Source of the DNA: Nitrososphaerota archaeon
GTDB lineage: Archaea > Thermoproteota > Nitrososphaeria > Nitrososphaerales > Nitrosopumilaceae
Direction: 5' to 3'
DNA: 14,682 nucleotides
Assembly: GCA_028867395.1 (NCBI GenBank)
Contig: JAGWGO010000013.1
Location: 1-14,682, forward strand
Shown here in pieces: positions 8,104 through 13,363 of this stretch. The notes below the pieces were generated by a model, which searched no databases, was not told the DNA's origin, and was given only the letters and a program-made list of their open reading frames with translations. A program made the position numbers and the translations under genes. Each line of letters begins with the position of its first letter. The first letter of the stretch is position 1.

Positions 8104-8130
8104 ACCTATTATTGGCATATCTTAGGAATT

Positions 8131-8141
8131 AGTATTTAATC
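8131..8141 (-). promoter_or_regulatory. TATA box of the Tes-like gene
   Basis: On the minus strand the box reads 'GATTAAATACT', centred near 8137. The expected transcription start, about 26 nt on, is near 8111. That leaves ATG 8103 with a short leader and places ATG 8118 upstream of the transcript, so the box helps decide the start. Confidence 0.5.
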
Positions 8142-8168
8142 CATTTCCAACAAGACACCAGATGAATT

Positions 8169-8191
8169 GGTGAACACCTGTTCGTAGCAGG
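8169..8191. promoter_or_regulatory. Overlapping dyads between tes-like and trmB-like genes (candidate operator)
   Basis: The gap holds 'GGTGAACACC' (8169-8178: GGTG and CACC around AA) overlapping CCTG-N7-CAGG (8177-8191). The pair lies between the two divergent TATA boxes, about 30 nt from the Tes one and 20 nt from the TrmB one. Symmetry is seen; binding by the neighbouring regulator is only inferred. Confidence 0.3.
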
Positions 8192-8208
8192 CAGCCTCTC
8201 AATCCTAG

Positions 8209-8219
8209 ACATATATACC
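8209..8219 (+). promoter_or_regulatory. TATA box of the TrmB-family regulator
   Basis: 'ACATATATACC' is centred about 28 nt before ATG 8242, giving a leaderless or nearly leaderless transcript. It is the clearest TATA element in the window. Confidence 0.6.
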
Positions 8220-8241
8220 TTAGATTCTCGATTGATATGAC

Positions 8242-9012
8242 ATGAGTCTGTCTGACAAAACCAGAAAGGCCCTTGAGAGAGTTGGACTTACTAGCTATGA
8301 GATAAAGACCTACGCCTCTCTTCTCAAGACAGGTCCTATAACCGCCTCAGATCTCAGCCAGAAATCAGGCGTGCCCTACTCAAAGATATACGAAGTGTTG
8401 GGCACGTTGGAAGAGAAGGGTTGGATAGGATCTGACGATTCGCGTCCCACGCAATACTTTGCCAAGTCTCCTGCCACTGCCATGCAGACATCAAGACACC
8501 AGTTTGAGACTGATTTTAGCACTAATGAGAACACAATACTGAAGGAACTCACTCCTCTTTACGAACAGAGCGGAACAAGCGAGAGGCCTGACATTTGGAT
8601 AATCTCTGGAGTAATGAACATAGCAACCAAAATTCTTGAGATGGTAGACTCGTGCAGAAATGAGGTAATGATCGCAATACCCAAAGTTGCAGAAGTCCTA
8701 GCGAAAGAAGCACTGCCAAAGCTTAGGTTGCTGCATGACAGAGGAGTAGACATTACTATTCTAGTATCAGAAGATGTAGACGGTGACACGCTAAAGTCCT
8801 TGGCACGTGTGTCCAGAGTCAAACTGAAAAAGGGACTCTTTGGTGGAGGCATAATATCAGACAAGAGATACGTAGTGTTGCTCCTTGGCGAAGAGCTTGG
8901 CACGTCTGGCTCAAAAGAGGCAGTTGCCATATGGGCAGATCATTCTGGACTTGCAGGGTTTGCACGCGAATACTTTGAATATCTACTGAAAGAATCAAAA
9001 GACGTAAAGTGA
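8242..9012 (+). CDS. TrmB-family transcriptional regulator
   Basis: A 256-residue protein with the TrmB layout. The N-terminal winged helix-turn-helix spans about 8-78: 'GLTSYEIKTYASLLKTGPIT', then 'SDLSQKSGVPYSKIYEVLGTLEEKGWI', split here at the recognition helix, and a wing ending 'PTQYFAKSP'. A short helical linker follows (80-110). The effector domain (about 115-250) is phospholipase-D-like, with 'IWIISGVMNIATKILEM', 'EVMIAIPK' and 'LRLLHDRGVDITILVSED'. In archaea this family senses sugars or other metabolites and represses or activates metabolic genes. It is divergent from the Tes-like gene, with both promoters in a 138-nt gap, so the lipid gene and its own operon are plausible targets; this is inferred. 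The DtxR-like gene follows 22 nt downstream with a ribosome-binding site, suggesting one transcript. The ligand is unknown. Confidence 0.85.
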   Translation: MSLSDKTRKALERVGLTSYEIKTYASLLKTGPITASDLSQKSGVPYSKIYEVLGTLEEKGWIGSDDSRPTQYFAKSPATAMQTSRHQFETDFSTNENTILKELTPLYEQSGTSERPDIWIISGVMNIATKILEMVDSCRNEVMIAIPKVAEVLAKEALPKLRLLHDRGVDITILVSEDVDGDTLKSLARVSRVKLKKGLFGGGIISDKRYVVLLLGEELGTSGSKEAVAIWADHSGLAGFAREYFEYLLKESKDVK

Positions 9013-9017
9013 GGTTT

Positions 9018-9024
9018 AGGAGAT
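9018..9024 (+). promoter_or_regulatory. Shine-Dalgarno site of the DtxR-family gene
   Basis: 'AGGAGAT' lies ten bases before ATG 9035, between two genes 22 nt apart. A ribosome-binding site at an internal gene, while the first gene looks leaderless, supports a TrmB-DtxR operon. Confidence 0.55.
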
Positions 9025-9034
9025 ACAACATACC

Positions 9035-9475
9035 ATGAAAGATCAAGAAGTCCTTTTTGTAGGGACTGCAGAAGCAGAACATGTTGAGATGTATCTAAAA
9101 GCTATCTGGCACATAAAGGAAGGCGGCGATGCTGTGAAGATAAGCACCATTGCAAAGATGTTAAATGTTAGACAACCAAGTGTGGTCCAAATGCTAAAAA
9201 AATTGAATGATACAAAACTTGTAAACTATAACAAGGGAGGCGTGTCCCTGACCAAGAACGGTGAACAGATCGGTTCCAATATGATGCGAAATAGCAGATT
9301 GCTTGAGGTATTGATGGATAGTGCTCTCAAAGTAGACATTGATGAAGAGATGGTTTGCGGTATAGAGCATCACATGAATGAACAGTTTACAGATGCGCTT
9401 TGTACAATGTTAAAACACCCAAGAAAATGCCCCCATGGACACGACATTCCTCGTGGAAAGTGCTGCAAGGTCTAG
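9035..9475 (+). CDS. DtxR/MntR-family metal-dependent regulator with modified ancillary site
   Basis: A 146-residue two-domain member: winged helix-turn-helix at about 15-75 ('STIAKMLNVRQPSVVQMLKKL') and a dimerisation/metal domain at about 80-130. It lacks the SH3-like third domain of DtxR, so it is MntR-sized. Aligned by eye to DtxR, the primary metal site looks intact: M19 (for M10), C108 (for C102), E111 and H112 ('VCGIEHHM'). The cysteine is typical of iron-type DtxR, not manganese-type MntR. The ancillary site is altered: S87 replaces the usual histidine of 'KHRL' and E104 replaces H98, while E91 is kept. The tail is rich in possible ligands (C132, H134, H136, C143, C144). It probably represses metal-responsive genes when iron is available. 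It is cotranscribed with TrmB and followed by a cysteine-rich miniprotein. Confidence 0.85.
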   Translation: MKDQEVLFVGTAEAEHVEMYLKAIWHIKEGGDAVKISTIAKMLNVRQPSVVQMLKKLNDTKLVNYNKGGVSLTKNGEQIGSNMMRNSRLLEVLMDSALKVDIDEEMVCGIEHHMNEQFTDALCTMLKHPRKCPHGHDIPRGKCCKV

Positions 9476-9510
9476 TTTGAGTTATATCACGGGTAAGGAT
9501 TGAAGAAAAT

Positions 9511-9666
9511 ATGACTTGTTTTTGTGGCTGTGAAACATACGTGAAAGACTCTAATGGCTTCAAGGTAGGCTGTGTCAAGTGCAGTCATGGTCCACAGAAT
9601 CACGAAGAGAGTTTTAAGCTCAAGCCAAATACAGAAGGAAGCCAGAAACGCGGTTCTCTAAGTTAA
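9511..9666 (+). CDS. Cysteine-rich zinc-ribbon-like miniprotein (51 aa)
   Basis: A short frame starting at ATG 9511 with 51 codons. The product begins 'MTCFCGCETYV' and has C3, C5, C7, C21, C24 and H26, then a polar lysine-rich tail ending 'GSQKRGSLS'. The cysteine spacing (CXCXC, 13 residues, CXXCXH) could bind one zinc or iron ion. A weak 'AAGGAT' lies ten bases upstream. It sits 35 nt after the DtxR-family gene on the same strand and ends exactly where the converging YjbQ gene ends (9666/9667). The cysteine pattern, the operon position after a cysteine-tailed metal regulator, and the close packing argue that it is real. I do not recognise the family; a metal-handling or regulator-partner role is a guess. 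Confidence 0.55.
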   Translation: MTCFCGCETYVKDSNGFKVGCVKCSHGPQNHEESFKLKPNTEGSQKRGSLS

Positions 9667-10086
9667 TCATTCTCCTACAATTTTCACAAGTACACGCTTT
9701 GGTCTTCTTCCATCAAATTCCCCATAGAATATCTGTTCCCACGGACCAAAATCAAGTTGGCCATTTGTTATGGCAACCACAACTTCTCTACCCATGATCT
9801 GCCTTTTGAGATGTGCATCTGCATTATCTTCACCTGTATTGTTGTGTTCATATTTTGATACAGGTTCATGTGGTGCAAGACCCTCAAGCCATGCGTCATA
9901 GTCTTTGTGCAGTCCACTTTCATTATCGTTGATAAACACACTAGCCGTTATGTGCATTGCATTAACCAAGCATAGACCCTCTTTGACATTGCTTTTTTGT
10001 ACAATTTTGCGTACCTCTTGAGTGATATTTACAAATCCACGTCTTGACGGTACGTTGAAGGTAAGATATTCAGTGGTTGATTTCAT
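9667..10086 (-). CDS. yjbQ: YjbQ/UPF0047-family protein (secondary thiamine-phosphate synthase type)
   Basis: A 139-residue full-length member of the YjbQ family. The hallmark pieces are present: 'GFVNITQEV' near 17-25, 'LCLVNAMHITASVFINDNE' near 38-56 with the conserved histidine, 'NTGEDNADAHLKRQIMG' near 82-98, and the closing 'LDFGPWEQIFYGEFDG', split here from 'RRPKRVLVKIVGE'. Members form compact trimers in the cytosol. Some show thiamine-phosphate synthase activity, and the true physiological role is unsettled, so the product name should be held loosely. The start at ATG 10086 matches family length. It converges without spacing on the 51-aa gene. Its upstream region contains the minus-strand structured element interpreted here as a box C/D sRNA, so yjbQ could be transcribed with or just after it. 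Confidence 0.85.
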   Translation of the reverse strand: MKSTTEYLTFNVPSRRGFVNITQEVRKIVQKSNVKEGLCLVNAMHITASVFINDNESGLHKDYDAWLEGLAPHEPVSKYEHNNTGEDNADAHLKRQIMGREVVVAITNGQLDFGPWEQIFYGEFDGRRPKRVLVKIVGE

Positions 10087-10120
10087 AATATGGTAAAAAT
10101 TCTCATTTCATAAAAATCAA

Positions 10121-10185
10121 GTGCAGGCTCAGAACTCAAGATCCTTCTCATCAAATCAAAGGGATTTGATCATCAACGCCTGCGT
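10121..10185 (-). ncRNA. Candidate box C/D sRNA (2'-O-methylation guide)
   Basis: Read on the minus strand (10185 to 10121), this 65-nt stretch has the full layout of an archaeal box C/D sRNA. The terminal stem is GCAGGC (10183-10178) pairing with GCCUGC (10128-10123), extendable by two G-U pairs. Box C is UUGAUGA (10176-10170), an internal box C' has the same UUGAUGA (10154-10148), and box D is CUGA (10132-10129), directly against the closing stem. Exactly 15 nt separate C from C', and 15 nt separate C' from D. A weak D' may be UUGA at 10159-10156. Box C starts with U where the consensus has a purine. Such RNAs bind L7Ae, Nop5 and fibrillarin to guide rRNA or tRNA methylation. It ends 35 nt before yjbQ on the same strand. 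A promoter is not obvious, and the target was not identified. Confidence 0.5.
10150..10170. repeat. Perfect 8-bp inverted repeat in the yjbQ upstream region
   Basis: ATCAAATC (10150-10157) and GATTTGAT (10163-10170) are perfect complements around a 5-nt loop AAAGG. The repeat falls inside the candidate box C/D sRNA, spanning its guide segment and touching boxes C and C'. It could instead be a protein-binding operator between yjbQ and the divergent gene, or a competing RNA hairpin. Confidence 0.5.
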
Positions 10186-10225
10186 CAAGTAATTTTTCTT
10201 GTTCCTAATTGAGTCTTTCAAGAAG

Positions 10226-10235
10226 CTTGATAAAA
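10226..10235 (+). promoter_or_regulatory. TATA box of the 140-aa gene
   Basis: 'CTTGATAAAA' is centred about 27 nt before ATG 10258, fitting leaderless initiation. On the minus strand the same bases read 'TTTTATCAAG' and could serve a transcript entering the candidate sRNA from that side, though the spacing to 10185 is long. Confidence 0.45.
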
Positions 10236-10257
10236 GGCGGATGCAAGATCCAGATAA

Positions 10258-10680
10258 ATGGTAACGATAGATGCCACCTGCTCCCTTGACAGTTTTAGGA
10301 AGTTCATAATCCTAAGTACCTGCAATTCGTTTATTCCTGAGAGTTACTTTGAGGATTATGAAGTATTTCCAGAGCGTGAGACTTCACCTGGCCTAATCTA
10401 TGTAGAGGCTGCAGACAAGGTGACTCTCAAGAAAATTCGCGACATGACTTTTGTCAATGCAAAAGAAGTTCTAGGCATAATTTATTCATCAAAAAGTGGA
10501 AATACGAACTTAAAGTGGAGACAGGTAAGACGAGCTGTTGGAAAGGTAACTGGTGAAGCGTCGACCAACACACTAGTAAACTTGACCGAGGCTGGCGTAT
10601 TGACACAAGAATGGGTTCAAAACTATCTGAGAAAAAAGGCAGAAGAGAAACAGGTCAACACTGACGAATTAACAAACTAG
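10258..10680 (+). CDS. Conserved-looking hypothetical protein, 140 aa
   Basis: I do not recognise this family. The first ~40 residues have a hydrophobic/cysteine stretch ('SFRKFIILSTCNSFI'), followed by an acidic aromatic segment ('SYFEDYEVFPERE'). The middle has a beta-strand-like 'GLIYVEAADKVTLKKIRDMTFV' region, and the C-terminal half is basic and probably helical ('NLKWRQVRRAVGKVTGEA', then 'EWVQNYLRKKAEEK'). There is no clear signal peptide; the N-terminal hydrophobic part is too short to be a convincing membrane span. Evidence that it is a real gene is normal codon composition, a TATA box at leaderless distance and a T-rich stop region. It lies 44 nt upstream of Pelota on the same strand, between the candidate sRNA and a ribosome-rescue gene. 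The basic C-terminus could bind RNA, but that is a guess. Confidence 0.7.
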   Translation: MVTIDATCSLDSFRKFIILSTCNSFIPESYFEDYEVFPERETSPGLIYVEAADKVTLKKIRDMTFVNAKEVLGIIYSSKSGNTNLKWRQVRRAVGKVTGEASTNTLVNLTEAGVLTQEWVQNYLRKKAEEKQVNTDELTN

Positions 10681-10683
10681 ATT

Positions 10684-10701
10684 ACTCTTCTTTTTTATTA
10701 T
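10684..10701 (+). terminator. T-rich terminator after the 140-aa gene
   Basis: Just past the stop the plus strand turns to a pyrimidine-rich run with six consecutive T ('CTTCTTTTTTATTATT'). That is typical of archaeal termination zones. The AT-rich 3' part may also serve as the TATA region for the Pelota gene, whose TTG start is about 25 nt further on. Confidence 0.4.
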
Positions 10702-10724
10702 TGTAAATTTCTATAGATGTTGAG

Positions 10725-11777
10725 TTGATTACAAAGAAAATAGACGAAAGCACAGTAGCTCTAATACCTGAAGAATCTGATGATCTTTTCACATTACGAA
10801 GAATCATACAAAGTGGCGATAGAATAGTTGGAGACACTACGCGAGTCATAAAACAAGACAAAGACTTTGCAAGGCCTGACAAAGGAGAGAGAATCAGAAT
10901 TCGCATCGCACTTGACGTCGAAAAGATCTCCATTGATGATGTTGTAGATAGACTGAAGGTACAAGGTACGATATCAGAATCAGACAACGAGTCGGTAACC
11001 AAGGGTTCGCATCATTCCATGACATTGAAAATTGGAGAACCTCTAACTCTAATCAAAAGAAATTGGAATGACATCGAAAAAAAGTTGATCTTTGGAAAAA
11101 AAGAAACTGGTAGCTTCCTGCTTGTCGCAGTGGATACAAGTGACTGCGGCATAGGAAGATTGACTGGTACTCATCTCAAACTGATGCCAAACCTATATTC
11201 TGGTGCAAGTGGAAAAAGATACAAAACAAAATTTAATGTAGAAGATTTTTTCAAAGATGTTCAAAGTTCAACATCATCAATGATAAGGGAAAATGACGAG
11301 ATCATAATATTTGGACCCGGTGAAACAAAGAAAAGATTAGGTAACTTTCTTTCTGCATCGCCATCTGTCAAAGGACATGGAATACGTGTGATAGATGGCA
11401 TTGATTCTAGTGGAGAGGACGGGATATACACATTCATCAGATCAGATACCATGAAGCAGGCATTAACCCAAAGTAAGATTGCCAAGGTCTCTTCCATCTT
11501 AGATGAAATAATGCTAATGGTGAACAAGAAAATTAACAAGTTCACTATGGGTTTTGATGAGACTGTCAAGGCAAATGAGGCGGGGGCTGTACAATCACTG
11601 GTATTTTCCGATAAGATTTTTGAGAATCAAGATGAAGATAATGTCATCTCTTTTCTAAATCGCGCTGAAGGAAAGGGAGTGGATGTATACGCTGTGGATT
11701 CAACTACTGATGTAGGATTAAGAATATCATCTCTTGGTGGAGTTGTTTCGCTTCTTAGATTTGCCATTTCTGGTTGA
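10725..11777 (+). CDS. pelA: mRNA surveillance protein Pelota (aPelota/Dom34)
   Basis: A 350-residue protein with the three-domain eRF1-like fold of Pelota. The N-terminal Sm-like domain (1-125) shows 'ALIPEESDDLFTLRRIIQSGD' split around residue 20, 'KGERIRIRIALDVEKI' and the conserved 'GSHHS' at 94-98 followed by 'IGEPLTLIK'. The central domain (about 128-250) starts 'GSFLLVAVDTSDCGIG' and includes 'IIFGPGETKKRL'. The C-terminal domain (about 255-350) ends in 'YAVDSTTDVGLRISSLGGVVSLLRF'. As in the family, there is no GGQ peptide-release motif. Pelota enters stalled ribosomes with archaeal EF1A and works with ABCE1 to split them. The start is TTG 10725, which fits the usual N-terminus; ATG 10718 upstream is out of frame and stops at once. 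Its last 51 nt overlap the converging cutA gene. Confidence 0.93.
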   Translation: MITKKIDESTVALIPEESDDLFTLRRIIQSGDRIVGDTTRVIKQDKDFARPDKGERIRIRIALDVEKISIDDVVDRLKVQGTISESDNESVTKGSHHSMTLKIGEPLTLIKRNWNDIEKKLIFGKKETGSFLLVAVDTSDCGIGRLTGTHLKLMPNLYSGASGKRYKTKFNVEDFFKDVQSSTSSMIRENDEIIIFGPGETKKRLGNFLSASPSVKGHGIRVIDGIDSSGEDGIYTFIRSDTMKQALTQSKIAKVSSILDEIMLMVNKKINKFTMGFDETVKANEAGAVQSLVFSDKIFENQDEDNVISFLNRAEGKGVDVYAVDSTTDVGLRISSLGGVVSLLRFAISG

Positions 11778-12074
11778 ATCCAGGAGCCAATTCTGGTATG
11801 ACATATTTACAGAATTCATCTCTAGCTCTACAATTTCCGGAACTTGGTATGGATGAGTTTTTTCAATCTCTTCTTTGAGTAGCTTTTTTGCCTTTGCAGT
11901 GGTCTTGAAGAGTGCCAATAATTCTTCCGTGTTTTCTGTCTTTCCTTTCCAAGTATACACAGAATTGATTTTTGTGTAATTAACGCATGCGGCCAATCGT
12001 TTATTCACTACAGTATTTGAGATTTTAGATATTGATTTTTTGTCAGGATATGTTGAAACTATCACGATTCCCAT
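11727..12074 (-). CDS. cutA: Divalent-cation tolerance protein CutA
   Basis: A 115-residue CutA1-family protein: a small ferredoxin-like fold that assembles into a very stable trimer in the cytosol. Family landmarks are in order: 'IVIVSTYPDK' (3-12), 'NKRLAACVN' (24-32), 'VYTWKGKTENTEELLALFKT' (39-58), and 'HPYQVPEIVELE' (74-85). Bacterial homologues were linked to copper tolerance, but the biochemical role is still unclear. The core ends near residue 99; residues 100-115 form an extra basic tail ('TRNGKSKKRNNSTKR'). This tail is encoded entirely within the overlap with the converging Pelota gene. The overlap may have arisen by loss of an earlier cutA stop. The start is ATG 12074. The gene diverges from the M50 protease, whose first codons would overlap cutA if its longest frame were used. 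Confidence 0.9.
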   Translation of the reverse strand: MGIVIVSTYPDKKSISKISNTVVNKRLAACVNYTKINSVYTWKGKTENTEELLALFKTTAKAKKLLKEEIEKTHPYQVPEIVELEMNSVNMSYQNWLLDSTRNGKSKKRNNSTKR

Positions 12075-12080
12075 AGTAAC

Positions 12081-12103
12081 TGATAAATTTGCCCGACTAA
12101 AAA
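12081..12103. promoter_or_regulatory. Divergent promoter region between cutA and the M50 protease
   Basis: 'TGATAAATTT' (12081-12090) lies about 32 nt before TTG 12118 on the plus strand. On the minus strand 'CTTTTTAGTC' (12103-12094) lies about 25 nt before ATG 12074 of cutA. The two opposed TATA-like boxes in a 43-nt gap favour 12118 over 12040 as the protease start. Confidence 0.4.
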
Positions 12104-12117
12104 GAATATCAATTAAT

Positions 12118-13320
12118 TTGGCAATTGGATTTTTACAGCAGAATTCTATCGTTTATGTATTAATTGCATGGTTTATCATATTTGCAGTTGCAAAGGTCTC
12201 AAAACTTGACAAGCGCGGCTTTGAGATAAAACCATACAGCCTTACCTACAAAAATCAAAATGTCCAGCTACTTTTGACCAGGCTTCTCGGAAGAACAGAA
12301 CGGGCAACAAGAGTTTTCTCAAACACCAGTGTTGTTCTTGGCTTTATAATGATGGGTGCCGGTTTCTGGTATCTAATTTCTAATCTTTCCAACTTTTTTG
12401 TAAAACCTGAGTCATTTGCAGAGATGACCGTCCTCATACCAGGTGTTACCATTCAATCAAGTGCAAATATTGCATATTTCCTATTAGCTGTACCAATTGT
12501 GCTTGTCATGCATGAAGGTGCACATGGAATAGTTGCTACACTTGAAAAAATAAAGATAAAGACTGGAGGGTTTGCAGTCTTTATTGCACTCTTTGCAGGA
12601 TTTGTAGAACCAGATGAGGAAGAATTTGCCAAGGCCAAGAAGATATCAAGACTCAGAGTAATAGGAGCTGGAGCAACATCAAATGTTATTTTTTCATTCA
12701 TAATTGCAGGCCTTCTTCTTTTCAATCCTTCCTTTGCATTGATCATGCCAGACGGCATACGAAACCTGCTCTATAGCGAGCCTCTGGGAGTTCCCGTAAT
12801 TTCTATCGAACCTGGATCAGGAGCTGAGAAAGCAGGATTGCAAAAAGACGACATTATAACTGCAATCAACGGAATCCATATTTCCTTGCCGCAAGACTTT
12901 GCCAAGGTTAAGCTAAAGCCTGGAGATACTGCAACTGTAACAGTAACAAGATCTGGGCAGACCATACAAATCCCAGTTGTTACTACGCCATCAAAAGATG
13001 ATCCGCAAAAAGGAATGCTTGGAATAATGAGAGCCGCACTTCCTTCATACCAACCTGTAGTTCCATACTACATACATTGGAGTCCCGAGGTGTTCATGTT
13101 CCTACTATGGTTATGGATGCTGTCGTTTTTCATAGGAATATTCAACATGCTGCCTCTACCCATACTTGACGGCGGCAAGTTTGTTCACAGCATAATTGAA
13201 AAGAAGATTTCAGAGAGAGCTCTCAAGGGTACCATGATGTCATTGTATGTCTTTACTTTTGTTTTGTTTGGTTTGAACATAGCACTGTCTGCTGTAAAAT
13301 CAGGCTTTATCACCATCTAA
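12118..13320 (+). CDS. Site-2-type intramembrane metalloprotease (peptidase M50) with PDZ domain
   Basis: Counted from TTG 12118, the protein has 400 residues. It is a polytopic membrane protease of the S2P/RseP class. After an N-terminal span ('VLIAWFIIFAVAKVSKLDKRGF') comes a cytosolic stretch and another span. The zinc motif HEXXH is 'HEGAH' (132-136), with 'AGFVEPDEEEF' near 160-170. A PDZ domain occupies about 225-300 ('SIEPGSGAEKAGLQKDDIITAINGI', split by a loop). The third metal ligand sits in 'NMLPLPILDGG' (343-353). This family cuts transmembrane segments, typically to release membrane-held regulators or clear signal peptides. The frame could begin at TTG 12040, but those 26 extra residues would overlap cutA and its promoter; the choice is tentative. 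The substrate is unknown. The tRNA thiolase follows 43 nt later with its own AT-rich box. Confidence 0.9.
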   Translation: MAIGFLQQNSIVYVLIAWFIIFAVAKVSKLDKRGFEIKPYSLTYKNQNVQLLLTRLLGRTERATRVFSNTSVVLGFIMMGAGFWYLISNLSNFFVKPESFAEMTVLIPGVTIQSSANIAYFLLAVPIVLVMHEGAHGIVATLEKIKIKTGGFAVFIALFAGFVEPDEEEFAKAKKISRLRVIGAGATSNVIFSFIIAGLLLFNPSFALIMPDGIRNLLYSEPLGVPVISIEPGSGAEKAGLQKDDIITAINGIHISLPQDFAKVKLKPGDTATVTVTRSGQTIQIPVVTTPSKDDPQKGMLGIMRAALPSYQPVVPYYIHWSPEVFMFLLWLWMLSFFIGIFNMLPLPILDGGKFVHSIIEKKISERALKGTMMSLYVFTFVLFGLNIALSAVKSGFITI

Positions 13321-13335
13321 GTCTCTAAAATAAGG

Positions 13336-13345
13336 CTAAATTAAG
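13336..13345 (+). promoter_or_regulatory. TATA box of the tRNA thiolase gene
   Basis: 'CTAAATTAAG' is centred about 24 nt before ATG 13364 in the 43-nt gap. It suggests independent, leaderless transcription of the thiolase gene rather than reliance on the protease transcript. Confidence 0.45.
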
Positions 13346-13363
13346 GAACGAAAAAAATTAACT

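Noticed and set aside
8103..8118. ATG 8118 as start of the Tes-like gene
   Set aside because: The TATA box at 8131-8141 predicts transcription starting near 8111, after this ATG; ATG 8103 fits better, though the difference is only five residues.
8559..8930. 123-codon minus-strand frame inside the TrmB-family gene
   Set aside because: It is the mirror of a well-supported TrmB coding sequence and its product is serine/proline-rich without family features.
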